From the NCBI GenBank assembly GCA_037176725.1, contig JAZBRS010000074.1:62810001-62874000 (forward strand): a stretch of DNA of 64,000 nt. The letters are read 5' to 3'. Positions 1-11,597 of this stretch are shown here, piece by piece (positions within the stretch are counted from its first letter, which is position 1; every line of letters begins with the position of its first letter). Position numbers and translations under genes: made by a program. The notes below the pieces were generated by a model, which was not told the DNA's origin, did no database searches, and was given only the letters and a program-made list of their open reading frames with translations. This stretch comes from Posidonia oceanica. Its lineage: Eukaryota; Streptophyta; Magnoliopsida; Alismatales; Posidoniaceae.

Positions 1-1031
1 TTTAAATTATCGTTTCTTGCTTGATTATCATGATGATCCATGCCCTTTGATAGATGTTTGGCTCAGTCTTACACAGATATGCTATGCCACTTCACTTACA
101 CACATGCCATGCTTACATATGCCTTTTGATGTGTTGGTTGTCTTTTATTTTCACATATCATGTGACACGACACTAGCATATACCATGAGCATGCCTTTTG
201 CAATGATGTGTGATGTTTGCTTGCCGTGTTTGGGTGATTTTCTTTCCCTTTTTTACATTAAGCCTAAGGACAATTAGAGACTGATTGCTTCCCCACGGTT
301 AATTAAAAATGGTAAGTAAAAAACAATTCTAGGAGTAACTAGAGACGCAAACCCACATTCATCCCCCTTTGAGTTAATAAAACATGTAAGATAAAAAACT
401 TTAATCATACTTACCTGAATGAGCATATAGGGCATGCATCTTCTCATCTCTAAGTCTACCTACCAGTATGAGAAGGACAGTCCCGGTCTCTTGCTCCGCT
501 GCTTTGGCATATGGCGAGTTGGTCGGTCTGTCTCCCCTTGTCAGGGGTCGTGTCGGTGTTAGTAGAGGGTATAACCCATGCTTCGGTTGGGTCAAGGTTC
601 CCAACACACCACCCATTCTTTACCTGAGCTCTGGCCAAGATTTAGATGGGGACCTTACTTTCTGACCGGAGTCGGTGACCCGTACACCTGTGGGAGTCTA
701 AACTAGACAACCTACTAGGACACACTAGATTGGTGAGAGAGAGCATGCTAGAGAGCATACATTTGCATGACTGTCATTCATACCACAATTAAAAACATTT
801 GCATTTTACTTTCGAGTTTTAACACTTGTTTTTGCTTGTGTCTCGTCGTATAGGTCAGTGAGCAAGTTCCCTAGCCAGAGCTTGAGCTTTTTCTTTCACT
901 GACACCCCTGTTGCGACACTCTTTTTCGACCACCCTCTCCCGAGCTGTTCGCCTTCGTGACAATAGCTCGTCCTAGGACCTATCCTCTCTTTCTTCATCG
1001 TAGCCCTGTTCTCACTCACTCTCGGTCAGCT
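1..1031 (+). other. Untranslated leader of element A
   Basis: This non-coding stretch corresponds to the D leader 39900-40951. The part at about 430-720 is the best conserved and recurs in D (40370-40650) and, inverted, in C (31310-31600). Short ORFs in it are not convincing genes. The gag ATG at 1032 matches the equivalent ATG in D (40952) and C (31033). Confidence 0.7.
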
Positions 1032-3183
1032 ATGGCCCAGTTTGTCGGTGAGTCCCAGTTTTCTGTTGCCTCAGAGGGGATTTCCATCTCGGTCCCTCCG
1101 ACTCACGCTTTGACTCCCTCCATGCCCCTTGTGGCACCGGTGCTCCCCCTGAAGTGCAGTACCAGCGTTTGATGGAGCTTGCCCAAGTATTCCAGGGTAT
1201 GGCTTTATCTGCTCGCCCCCTTTGGCTCCCTCTGCTCCTGAGGCTCCTTTGTGCCCTGTTCCTGCTTTCCATGCCTTCCCTACTGCGCCTCCGCCCCGAT
1301 CGTCGCCTCAGCTGCTCACTACTCTAGCGATGGGGGCGTAGCTACTGCCTTCTGCATTTACACCACTCACCGCACAGCATGCATCTCCGCCACCTGGTGG
1401 TCAGCCCCTCGGGTTGGTTGGAGCGTAGTACCCCCTAGCCCACTGCCTGGCATCATGTCAGTACAGCAGCTGCTGCTCTCATACTCTGCACCACTCACCG
1501 CACAACACTCTGCCTACCCGTACCCCATGCATCAGCAGGTTCCAACCCTAGCATGCATACTACCACCCACTGCACACAGTGCACCCACACATAGATACGT
1601 CGGCCTTCACGTCGCATCACTAGGCGACATGAAAGTGGACCTGGAGGAGCACTTAGGTGCGACCCATTTGGCGTATGTGGCCCCCTCCCCAGTTGCACCA
1701 TCACCATCGGCAGCTGCTTCAAATGCCCTCCTCACCAAGATTGGCGACCTAGAGAAAGCACTTCGTCAAGTGTAGGGCGATGACCGCCATTCCTACCAGT
1801 TCCGGGACCTCTGCTATTTTCCAGAGGCGGTGCTCCCACCGAAATTCCATATCCCGGATTTTGACAAGTATAATGGTAGAGACTGTCCTATCCCTCATCT
1901 GAGGGCGTATTGCGGAGATCTCGCTCTGCTTCAGGCTGACGAGAGGTTGCTTATCCGCCTGTTCCAAAAGAGTCTGACTGGCCTGGCCCTCAAGTGGTTC
2001 ACATCCCTTGACATGGCCACCATTAAGACTTGGGACGACCTTAGTCAAGCATTCCTGGAACAATACTCCTTCAACTTGGACCTGGTCCCTAAGCATGAGG
2101 ACCTTGTTGCCACCAAGCAGAAGCCCAACGAGCCGTTCGAGGAGTACGTCGACCGTTGGCGTGCCCTTGCCTCGCAAGTTCGTGATAGGCCCTCTGACGA
2201 GGAGTCTATCGAGATCGTTATTCGAGGTGCGTAGCCATCCACTGGGACTCTGCTTAGCATCCAGCCAGTCACAACATTTGCATCGCTGATTCGGGCTGGC
2301 ACACGTATGGAGAGTTTGCTGTGGAGTGGCAACTTCCCAGTGCTCTCCGCGTTTGCCAAGCAGGCCACCACCTCCAATAACAGCCACCGTGGCAGCAGCA
2401 GCAACACCAACAACAAAAATGGCAGCAACAATAACCACCCCAGGAGAATGGATCCTCCGAGGATTGCCGTTGCATACGTCGACTCCCTTGTTGCACCTGT
2501 TCATGTGGTGGCCCAGCCTGGCCCAAATCTAGTAGTGTACACACCAGCACCTAGGGCACCTCCCACTCCACAGATCACAACCATCGTCTGACCGATTTAT
2601 CGTGTCGTACCAGTCCGACAAGGACAATACCAAGGGCAGAGACGGTCACAGCGTCGCTACACACCACTAGTGGAGCCGCTAAGTGTCGTCCTCCCTAAGG
2701 TAGTGTCGCTCCTCAGGCTCCCCGAGGTTCACCCACCGCCGAACCTGCTTCCGCATTGGTATAAAGCGAACCTTTTCTGCAACTTCCATCGAGTCGTAGG
2801 GCACTCGACGGATAATTGTTTCAATCTGCGGGGAGCTATCCAGGACTTGATCGACCGAAAGGTCATCGCCATCAACACGCAGGAGGTAGCACCCACTTCT
2901 ACACCTCCACCAGCATCCTCACCTGCATTAGGGTCAGCACCCCCCCAATCCTAGCATTGTCCACCAACGCTTAGTGGAGCATTCTAGCCCGGGAGGCATG
3001 GGGACCTCCGGAGTGCATTTCATCTTCCCCTCTAGGTCTGCTACGTCTGTGGTAGACCCTTCTAATCTTCTTCAAGATGTTTCTGAGCATCTCTCTTCTT
3101 CTCTTTATCTTGCGGCACTTGCCTGTTCCGAGTCAGGGATCCATATGATCCGATTGGATGCCAGGCCGGAGTGCTCTGTCGCG
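1032..3183 (+). pseudogene. gag: gag pseudogene of element A
   Basis: This is a decayed capsid-nucleocapsid gene of a Tat-type Ty3/gypsy element. The retrotransposon gag core lies at about 1830-2300 (FHIPDFDKYNGR, LKWFTSLDMATIKTWDDL, FLEQYSFNLDLVPK). A zinc-knuckle-like CNFHRVVGHSTDNC lies near 2780-2820. Compared with D, roughly 300 bp is missing near 1150. In-frame stops are TAG at 1773 and 2232 and TGA at 2589, followed by a frameshift near 2950. At 1773 and 2232 the D homologue has CAG. The gene is cut at 3183 by element B and cannot make a full Gag. Confidence 0.85.
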
Positions 3184-4025
3184 TGTTGATATGGGGTTTT
3201 GGGAGGTTAGGAGGAGAAGAAAGCTTTACTTCGTTGTTTCTATTTGCTCCTTCTTAGGGTCCCCTTTTGTTGTATCTGACTTCTCCACTCCACGTGTGTT
3301 GAAGTCAGTGTGATCGCCACTCTCAGTTTGCTTTTGCTGGCCCTCGAGACGCCTTGGGAGATGTGTGATGTTTGTGGGTTCTGCTACCTTGGGACAACGC
3401 CTGCGTTGCCCAAAGGTGCTCGTGCTTGGTGAGTTTCTTCTTCTTTCTTCTTCCTCCTTGTATGACAAATGTTAACAAAACAACCAGAAATAATGCAGAT
3501 ATGGATCAATATGGTGTAGTAACTTATTTAGAATAAATAAAATGGGAAATAAAGAAACACAATGAAATACGTACCTGATGGGTTTGATCCCCCCGGTTGC
3601 AACTAATGGAAATGTATGCCTAGCTACAACAATATATGAAATAAATATGCTTGATTATACTATGGAATTAAACATATTATATGAAAAGAGAAAAATTAAA
3701 AAGAGTCCCCTTTTTATCTATGCACAGGGTGCAAGATATGTCAACATGATGTTACTGACGACAAAGGGAGACTCAAGCTCTTTCAAGGACTCTATCCACT
3801 TTCTCAAAGTTCTCTCAAGACGTGGTTTCTCTCTCTGGGGATGTCTCCACTATTTCAATTCTCAGAAATCTCCCCTCTCTCCAAAAATCCTTTCCTTTAT
3901 TAAAAATCCCGTCCCAAATTCTTATCCCTCGTCCTCTTCCCTGGTGGGGGTACCCCTGCTTTTATAGAAGTAGGGGGAGCAAAAGGAATTGAATGAAGAG
4001 ACTAGCAAACTTTCCAATTCAAGGG

Positions 4026-4349
4026 TGTTATACACTGGAAAACCAGCAGATAACGTTATACGCTGGGAGTCCAGTGGATAACGGCCTCCGAAGTACAACT
4101 GCCAGGATCAAGGAATATCCCCTAATTAAAACTCGATTAAATGTCATTAAGCTGGTGTTAATTGCATTGACTGGTCAACAAAGTCTAAAGAAGGCAAAAA
4201 CATGGATTTTGTATTTGGCCAAATAAAGAAAGTTTGGGGCTGACTGGGTTCCCACGTTGGATGCTGGAAAACCAGCGGCCAATGTTAGCCGCTAGAAAAT
4301 TAGTGGCCAACGTTATAAACTGGGAATCCAGCGTACAACACACTCAGTC
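4026..4349. repeat. Double-hairpin (gttat...ataac) modules in the B LTR
   Basis: At 4026-4087 two short inverted repeats stand back to back: gttatacactgg paired with ccagcagataac, then gttatacgctgg paired with ccagtggataac. At 4253-4349 a similar set uses gttggatgctgg, ccagcggccaatgttagcc and later arms. The right LTR has the same modules at 19930-19990 and around the E insertion (20160, 25960-26030). The architecture matches the modules in solo LTR F although the arm sequence differs. Confidence 0.65.
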
Positions 4350-4734
4350 AGTCCATCTTCCAAATTTGGTCAAGAAATGAAGAACATTCAAGTTGTTGAC
4401 ACTTGAGGCATAGATAAGGATAACGTTTTGAATCGGAGAAAAGGTGTTTGGCTCAAGTAAGATGTCCGGGATTGAGCAAAGAGCTTCTAGGAGCGACCTA
4501 ATGCAATAGACTATACTACCATGAAGGGAGTGTCAAAACGGGGTATCTACAGATTGTCCCTCCTTGAAGTTGGCTTCGGCACGAAGCTATCTACAAGGCG
4601 AGATGATACCCCCGTGTGGCGCTACCTAGAGATCCTAAATGAAATCCAATGCCTGCTATCACTAGACTTGGATGAGACACAAAGAGGGTTGGCTAAAAAA
4701 CACAGCCAAGGGGATTGCCCAAGGGGAACAAACT

Positions 4735-4935
4735 AACGACATGATCGTGGGGGTTGCCCGCGGGGGTCGAACTAAAAGACTTGCTACAGGGGTTGCCCGT
4801 GGGGGTCAAACTAAAAGACTTGCCATGGGGATTGCCCATGGGGGTCAAACTAAAAGACTTGCCACGGGGATTGCCTGCGGAGGTCAAACTAAAAGACTTG
4901 CCACGGGGGTTGCCCGTGTGGGTCAAACTTAAAAG
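4735..4935. repeat. 39-bp tandem repeat in the left B LTR
   Basis: About five tandem copies of a 39-bp unit containing gggggtcaaactaaaagact and tgccacggggattgcccgc are present. The same array in the right LTR (26415-26660) has more copies, so copy number has changed since insertion. The unit length is a multiple of three, which leaves long but meaningless open frames on both strands. Confidence 0.85.
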
Positions 4936-5451
4936 ATGGATAGCTAATGTTTCCGACGACCACTCAATGCGAATGCGATACAATGCGAATGCAATACAAT
5001 GTGCTATGCATGGATGCGTGCTGACGGGAATGCGAAGGAGGTGATCATGATATGCAATGCACGACCCTAGATAATGAGGTTCCTCCATCATTGCCGGCTT
5101 TAATTTGTATACCAGGTTGGCTTAGGAATTTTTCTCACCACATAAGGCAGACTGACTCATGCGTGAATGCAATTTGTCATAATCAGGTGCCCTTTTCTCG
5201 AGCGTAGCCTACTCTCTCCATGGGTACCATCGTTTCATGGCACGTGGGCTAGTGAGCGGGAGATCCATGATGCTCCCAGGCAATAGGGGATTGATCTCCT
5301 TACTGCTAGCCACGTTGGCTCTATTTTGTCACAATCGGGTGTCCTTTCATTAAATGTTGCCTACATTCTCGACAGAGACCGTCATCTTCTAACCCAGGAA
5401 TTAGTGAGTGATGGGTCCACTAATACCGTTGACTTTATTCGCCAAAATCAA

Positions 5452-5467
5452 GGGCCTGTTTGTGCAC
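5452..5467 (+). repeat. Left terminal inverted repeat of Harbinger element
   Basis: The sequence gggcctgtttgtgcac directly follows the target copy caa. It resembles the gggcc-start common to PIF/Tourist termini and pairs imperfectly with the right end at 9799-9815. Confidence 0.8.
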
Positions 5468-5721
5468 AATATTTGATAGGAAATGGAATTTTGGAGTCAA
5501 CAGGAATTGCCAGGAATTGGAAAGTAAGGGAAACTGATTTCCTGTTGACCAAGTTTCGTGCTGTTTGTGCCTATTCAGGAAAGCAAAGGAAACTGGAATA
5601 CAGGTGTTTGTGCTTATCAATAGATTTTAAAGGAAAGCAGACATTGTTAATCTCACAATTGTTAACTTGAAACTCAATCAAATATCCTACTTCATAATAT
5701 AAATTTGAGTCATACAAAAGT

Positions 5722-7185
5722 TCAAACAACATTGCAAGTTCTTAAAAATAAATTACAATTATCAACCATGCCACATAGAATGCATGATATTTTCACGCAT
5801 TTGATCTGCTTTTTCTTTTTTTGTTCTTGAGTTAATCCAATACCATTATATATTTCTTCTTCCTCATCCAACTCTTGAGCAACTTCTGGCAGATTGGCTT
5901 CCCAAGTTTCTTCTAATTCATCTTCAAGATCTTCAAGTAAATCTTCTCGACCCGCTTTACGAATAAAATTATGAAGCAAAAAACATGCTAGAACAATCTT
6001 AGCTTGTGTTTCAAAGGGGAATGGCATGTAACCTCAAAGAATAGCGAAACGATGTTTTACCACTCCAAATGTGCATTCAATTACAGTCCTTAATTGTGAA
6101 TGTCTATAATTGAAGTTCTCTGTGGCATTAGTTGGTAGCCGATCAGCATCATACTCACTCAAGTGATATCTAACACCATGAAATGGACATATAAATTCAG
6201 GTCGGTTTGGATAGCCAGCATCTACCAAATAAAATTTGCCTGAAAAAAAAGTAATATTTGTGATTATTGTTTATATATCAAATACATAACATGATTAAAA
6301 TTACCTGGAGGAACTTGAAAACCATTTGGCCGAGTTGCTGCATCTTGAAGGACACGAGCATCAGCTGTCGATCCTTCCCATCCGCTAAGAACATAAATAA
6401 ATTCCATGTCAAAATTACATGCTGCCATAACAATTTGTGTGAGATCACCTTTTCTATTCCTGAACCTTGCATTTTCTTCTCCAAAAATTGTTGCTTTAAC
6501 ATATGTGCCATCAATAGCACCAATACAATCCTGTAAATTTCATAGCTAAAAAAATATATAATACAATGAATTATCTCAAAGTATAACAAAAACATTAAAA
6601 GCAAATGATCACCTTAAAATATGGAAAGACATTAGGATCATTGTGGATTCTACTTGGAACAGCTGATGGAGGATCAACTAGTAGTTTATCACTCAATTGT
6701 AATATAGCATCAAGCATCCGATTGAAATAAATACTGACAGTCCAAGTAGAACGACGAAATCGTTCTCTTGTTACACCGTATCTCTGATTTTGTCCAACTG
6801 TGACAAGAAACATTGTGAGTTGCTCTTCCACTATAATGTTTTTACCATCTTTGATAACACCTTCGGTCCTTAGCAAGTTGCAAAACTTCAAAAAAACATG
6901 TTGACTCATTCGATATATTTTTCTACAATTGTAGGCTTGATTCGGCAATGAAGGATCTAATAATCTTCTTATATAATCTTGCCCTTCTTTACTGTAAATT
7001 CGACCTGTTGCTATTGAGCTATTGTTTAGAACACTTGCTGCACCAAAAATAATGTTTGACATTGATAACAATATAATCCTTTTCTTTCTTAATATTTCCT
7101 CCTCCTCCTCCATACAAGACAACAAGAACCTAACATTCTTGTTTGATTCCATCGAAAGAAATGTAGTTCCTGTAATATCATTCAT
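5722..7185 (-). pseudogene. PIF/Harbinger transposase (HARBI1-like DDE nuclease), one nonsense codon
   Basis: This cuts and joins transposon ends in the nucleus with its Myb-like partner. Three exons fit the sequence: 7185-6613, 6530-6305 and 6239-5722, with GT/AG introns in between. The start is the ATG at 7185. All three catalytic acidic residues are visible: D in DCIGAIDGTYV (start of exon 2), D in LVDAGYPNRPEF (start of exon 3) and E in RTVIECTFGVVKHRF. An HTH-like N-terminal region (YRMSQHVFLKFCNLLRTEGV) precedes them. The frame is broken by TGA at 6036-6034, just after KHRFAIL, and continues in frame as GYMPFPFETQAKIVLACF. Apart from this stop, which lies after the catalytic core, the gene looks nearly complete, so decay is recent. 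Confidence 0.9.
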
Positions 7186-7395
7186 TATATAAGACAATCA
7201 CAACAAATAAAAAGCATATATAATGATGGTGTTTCTTATTGCAAAATAAGATAAATGCAAATAAAAAGTTAACACAATGTGCACTAATACAAAAAGATAA
7301 CATCATGTGCACCAATACAAAAATTTAACACACTTTGCACCAATACAAAAAATTAACACAATATGCTCATCAAAATATATGTTTCAATTGCTACT

Positions 7396-8293
7396 TCATG
7401 CCGAGTTCAAATGAAACTTTAGCCAATCAAGCTTCATCTCTTGAGGTAGACAAAGGAATTTATTTCTCATTTCACTATTCTCAAAAAGTTTCATAGCTTT
7501 AAATTTATCCATCTCCTCAAGTCCACAAAGAACAAGCAAAGCTTCATATGCTTCTTGCCCAACTGTTTGCTTTTTAGACCATTGAAATTTTTCTTGTTCA
7601 ACTATGGCTATGCTTTCCATTACTTTCAATCTCTTTGAACTATTCTCATCATCTTTTTCACAAAAATTAACAAGTGCCACAACCATGTCTTTCATTGCAA
7701 GAGAAATAGCTTCTTGTGACTCTGCATGAGGGCGAGATCTCTTCCCTTTTTTTGATGGTATTTGAGTGGTAGATCTTGTACACATGGGAGAGTCCATTTG
7801 TGCCTCAGAATCCAAGTCTATAGGAATTTTAGTGCTCGTTGATACAAATTCCTCAATGTTGTCTTCATTTCGACTCAAACCCACATCTTCTTTTTGTTTT
7901 CTGAAATCAGAAGATTGTATGCTTGAAGCTCCTGTAGCAATGTTACTCTCTAACACTGTCCGAAGTTGGTCATAAATTAGACATGACTTTCCTTTACACG
8001 GTGCACACTCCGGATGTTTCTAAAATAACAAAAACATTACAAATAAAAAACATATTTATCCATGTCTTCATTCTATTGTCTACATTTTTTCTCGTAATAT
8101 TGGCCCTAGTCTTGTCATTGTACTTTTTAATTGTTTCAGTCCAAGTCTCTGATCTTATTTTTCCATCAGGAGTTTTTCCAGTTCCCTCTTTGATAGCTTC
8201 ACAAAGAATGTCTAATATCATCTCATCACCCTTCGTACTCCAACTTGTATAACTTCTCCCTCCTTCAATCTTTTTCTTGCCATCTTTAGCCAT
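7396..8293 (-). CDS. Harbinger ORF1: Myb/SANT-like DNA-binding protein
   Basis: The second protein of PIF/Harbinger elements normally binds the transposon ends and helps transposase enter the nucleus. The start is the ATG at 8293 (MAKDGKKKIEGGRSYTSW). A Myb/SANT-like domain follows: W in YTSWSTKGDEMILDIL, W in RSETWTETIKKYNDK, and a final NVDNRMKTW. An intron is likely, with acceptor AG at 8021-8020. The donor is uncertain, near 8064-8040. Exon 2 runs HPECAPCKGKSC, a low-complexity acidic part, an RSRP basic stretch, and a C-terminal helical region ending at 7396. I see no stop in the exons. Confidence 0.8.
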
Positions 8294-8356
8294 GTCTAGT
8301 TCGAAGAAGAGAAACATACAATTAAAATAAACATATATATGTAATACAATGATCAT

Positions 8357-9225
8357 GTGAAAAAATAATGGAAATCAACAAGGAAAATATCCAAGCACAA
8401 GAAAGAAACATACAATAGTGGAAAGAAAGAGCAACAAAACAAAACAAAATGGTGGAGGATGAATTTTATTCTCAGAGTGAGCTTCCATGTAATTTTGGCT
8501 GCAATAGAATGCTCAAGCAAATCTGTTTTTTTAAAGCACTGATTAGCAAATCACAGATAATTTCTTTCAACAAGAAAGCATTTTATAATTGAATTTGTTT
8601 ACGATGAAGCAAAACGAATGTCAATGTAATCATCTATCAAATGCAAATTAATGTTCAAAACTTCAAATGGTATCTGTATAAGACTACACAGATTTGAATT
8701 CAAAATAGGTTGGTAGATTCTCTAGATGAAACTGAAACTAAAAAGAAAAAATAAACAAGAGCAAAGCATTGACATCTTTGAGTAAAGAAAGTCTTATATA
8801 TAAAACAAAGAGTGATAAACTAGCCCATCCTTCATCTAGCCAGTCTTCTTGATAGCCATGGCTCAATATGCATTCCATTACAGCAGTACTAAATCAACTA
8901 AGAAGAGAGTCCATAGAACTATCACGTTCTCAAAAAAATGCTATGCTGCTCTCAGCCATTGGTACCACAAAATTCTGGACAGAAAATGTAAAACATGCAA
9001 AACAGCATAAACAAAGAGCAAGTTTTCTGCAGCAAAATAAAATTGGTGGAGGACACCTCTATTTTGGCCTCAAAGAGCAACAAAAAAAAAAAAAAATGGA
9101 GGATGCAAACAAAAAAAAAAGGCTGAGTGAATCATGGAGGAACAGCACAAAAAAAGAGCAAACAAAAAATCGTGTAGTGAGTGGAAACAAAAAAAACGGT
9201 GGAGGATGTTGACTAGAAATACCTT
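8357..9225. other. Non-coding Harbinger sequence upstream of ORF1
   Basis: This A-rich stretch lies between ORF1 and the purine-rich block. I see no coding potential. It should contain the promoter of ORF1, but no motif is clear enough to call. Confidence 0.5.
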
Positions 9226-9560
9226 CTTGCTGCTGCTGGATCGAGGAGGGGCTGCTGCTGGATCGAGGAGGGAGGGGAGGTTGCTCGGTGCTACTGGATC
9301 ATGGAGGGTGGGGAGGCTACTTGCTGCTGCTGGATCGAGGAGGGCGGGAAGGGGGAGGAGGAAGAGGGGCAGGGAGGAGGGCAGGGATGGGGAGGAGGCA
9401 GAGGAGGAGGAGGAGGAGGAGGGAGGCGGGGAGAGGGAGGAGGAGGAGGAGGAGGAGGAGGAGGAGGAGGAGGAGGGAGGCAAGGAGGGGGAGGAGGTGG
9501 AGGAGGAAGAGGGGCAGGGAGGAGGATGGGGAGGTGAAGGAGGAGGAGGGGAGAAAGAGG
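9226..9560. repeat. GGA-rich low-complexity tract in Harbinger element
   Basis: Purine-rich sequence, dense in gga and ggag units with embedded gctgctgctggatcgagg copies. It is open in several frames on both strands only because of its composition (Glu/Arg/Gly- or Ser/Pro-rich). It is not a gene. Confidence 0.85.
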
Positions 9561-9798
9561 AGGTTTTTCACAGGTGAGGAAGACAGGATTTAGGTTTTTC
9601 ACGGGTGAGGAAGACAGGATTCTGTTGAAATTCCATAGGGAGGGGTGGGAAATGAGAAGGATTGAAGTTTATATACTCTAGAAAGTAAAGGAAATGAGTT
9701 TCCTTTGAAATTATTTCAGGCTAAGTGCACAAACACCATTATTTTGGATGGTCAACAGGAAATGAGATTCCCATCAAATCATTTCCTTTACTTTCTGG

Positions 9799-9815
9799 GT
9801 GCACAAACCCCCTGC
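9799..9815 (-). repeat. Right terminal inverted repeat of Harbinger element
   Basis: Read on the minus strand this is gcagggggtttgtgcac, sharing gtttgtgcac with the left end. It is followed by the second caa target copy at 9816-9818. Confidence 0.8.
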
Positions 9816-9937
9816 CAAGTGTCCTTTCATTGAATGTTGCTTACATTCTCGATAAAGACCGTCATCTTCTGACCTGGGAGTTAGTGAACGATGGGCTCAC
9901 TAATACTGTTGGCTTTGCTTTGTTGACCCAGTTGTGC

Positions 9938-10150
9938 TCCGGGGTACTTTGCTTTGGTTACCCGGTCATGCTCTGGGGTCCTTGCTTTGGTTACCCGATT
10001 ATGCTCCGGGATCCTTTGCTTTGGTTACCCGGTTGTGCTCCAGGATCCTTTGCTTTGGTTACCTAGATTTGCTCCGCGATCCTTTGCTTTGGTTACCCGG
10101 TTATGCTCCGGGGTTCTTGCTTTGGTTACCCGGTTTTGCTCCAGGATCCT
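9938..10150. repeat. 33-34-bp tandem repeat in the left B LTR
   Basis: Six copies of a 33-34-bp unit with the core gctttggttacccgg and gctccgggatcc are present. Copy starts fall at 9951, 9984, 10018, 10052, 10086 and 10119. The same array lies in the right LTR at 27290-27510. Confidence 0.88.
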
Positions 10151-10165
10151 TTTCTTAAAACGTTA

Positions 10166-10310
10166 TACGCTTGATATGGTGTGGATAACGTTATCCGCTG
10201 AGGTTTCTACGTCCAAAGCCGGAAAGCTGATTTGAATGTTATGTGCCTGATATGGCGCGGATAACGTTATCTACTGAGTTTTCTGCGTCCAACGTCGGAA
10301 AGCTGATTTG
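10166..10310. repeat. Inverted-repeat modules at the end of the left B LTR
   Basis: Two related modules: aacgttatacgc ... gcggataacgttatc and gaatgttatgtgcc ... gcggataacgttatc, each followed by ctgcgtccaacgtcgg or a close variant. They are the LTR-edge version of the double-hairpin module and recur at 27518-27660. Confidence 0.6.
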
Positions 10311-10444
10311 AACGGTATTGGCTCGTTCATTGCCTTTGAATGATTTTTCTGCACAATCTTGGCAAATTTGTTATTCCATTTAGGATTATTATCGCCCCTA
10401 GTCCAAAGTAAGCATAAAGAAAATAATCAATCATGAAATAAACA

Positions 10445-11597
10445 ACTGAAAATTAGGTTTTGGATAACGAGCTTTGGCCTCAGCTTTGTTGTCTAAAGAT
10501 GGCATGTTAGACGAGGGACTGTCTCTTCTCGAGATCCCAGTCTTGGCTTGCAGGCGAATACCGAATGACCGTCCTGAATAGGAGAGGTCAAGTACGACGC
10601 AGAGTCGTAAAATTTCCTAGATTTTTGCATCATCGGCCTTACTTGTTATCATTTTCATGAGGTGATGTTGGTTGGGTAGATTTTACCCTACTCACTATTT
10701 TGGATTTTTGATCTTTTGCTATTTTTTGGATTTTTAGTTTTATCATTTTTTTGGCTTTATCATTTTTTGGATTTTTGGTTTTATATTTTTTTTGGATTTT
10801 TGGTTTTGTAATTTTTTTGGATTTTTGGTTTTATCATTTTTTTTATTTTTGATTTTATCATTTGTTTGGATTTTTTTTTGTTTTTTTTTGTTTTATAATT
10901 TTTTTTTTGGATTTTTGTAAGAGGAGAAGAATCTTCCAAGGAGTTGGGAAATAGGAGACCTCATGGTCAGGAAACCTTGATAATCGAATCCCTTATGCAT
11001 CTTGGAGCCATGGATACTTCAGGCTTGCTTTGGCGCCTAACAGTCTCTAGACCTAGGCTTCTGCCCCTTGCCTCTTAGTGTACAGTGCAGGGTGTGGGTG
11101 GAAGGAAGGTCAATGTCCTATTCTAAGATTTCGGCTAAAGATTTGAAGCCTATATCCCTCCCAATTCAAGGTTGATTCCTACTACGCTTAGTATTTCCCC
11201 AGCTTTTCAGTTTTGACTCTTGGACAGCTTCTTTGCTGCCTTCTTTTCAATTCTCTTTCTTTTCTTGCATGTGGACAGCTTCTTTGCTGTCTTCTTTTCT
11301 CTCTTCTTTTCTGGGTATTTTGGCAAGTAGTCTCACCCCATTTGAGTACTCGGCCAATGGATACTTGTTCCTTCACGGACCGAGACACTCTTTTATTTGG
11401 TACACTCCCCTCTTTTCTGCACTTCTAAATTTTAGCCTTAGACGCTTACCCGATTTGTACTAGGGTAACGTGTCTGACTCAAGGGATGTGTGTGGACTTG
11501 TTGTTCATGAACTGAGAGGGGGCTTCTTATGATTTGCCTCTATCTCAGTGTTGGACAATTTTCCCTCCTTCTCCCACAAGGTGTTTGTGAGGTGAGG
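10445..11597 (-). other. 3' untranslated part of element B
   Basis: The region between the integrase fragment and the 3' LTR has no convincing gene. It includes a T-rich stretch at 10680-10925 built of ttttggatttttgg-like units and a short duplication near 11220-11310 (gacagcttctttgctg twice). No clear polypurine tract is seen next to the LTR, so the 3' boundary of B is less certain than its 5' boundary. Confidence 0.5.

Larger units (their letters stand above)
1..3183 (+). mobile_element. Element A: truncated Tat/Ogre-like Ty3/gypsy retrotransposon (leader + gag)
   Basis: The leader (1-1031) and gag (1032-3183) follow the same order and sequence as the intact element D at about 39900-43360, on the same strand. 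Shared landmarks are the block around 430-720 and the gag start ATGGCCCAG. Homology stops abruptly at 3183, where the LTR of element B begins, so A was cut by that insertion or by a later rearrangement. The left end lies outside the window. No LTR or pol of A is visible here. Confidence 0.85.
5452..9815 (-). mobile_element. PIF/Harbinger DNA transposon, 4.36 kb
   Basis: The element lies inside the B LTR and is absent from the paired LTR at the same position (27183). Removing it restores a continuous LTR. It is flanked by the 3-bp duplication caa (5449-5451 and 9816-9818). The ends are imperfect terminal inverted repeats sharing gtttgtgcac. It encodes both usual Harbinger proteins on the minus strand: a DDE transposase (5722-7185) and a Myb/SANT-like protein (7396-8293). 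Similar fragments about sequence extending, cutting off, near tttcctttactttc occur close to both ends. The transposase carries one nonsense codon, so this copy is probably not self-sufficient. Confidence 0.93.
3184..10444 (-). repeat. 3' LTR of element B, split by a Harbinger transposon
   Basis: The sequence from tgttgatatgggg (3184) to ...aaataaaca (10444) is repeated, at roughly 95 % identity by eye, at 19087-27803 once insertions are removed from both. The Harbinger element 5452-9815 interrupts it within a repeated sub-block (compare 27160-27190, uninterrupted). It contains a 39-bp tandem array, a 33-34-bp tandem array and double-hairpin modules. The eight bases actgaaaa after the right end are also shared by both copies, so the exact end could be 8 bp further right. 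Confidence 0.85.

Noticed and set aside
17..277. 86-codon ORF at the window start
   Set aside because: It lies in the leader of element A and has no counterpart preserved in the leaders of C or D.
9134..9577. Overlapping Glu/Gly- and Pro/Ser-rich ORFs
   Set aside because: They come from the GGA tract, open in many frames on both strands.
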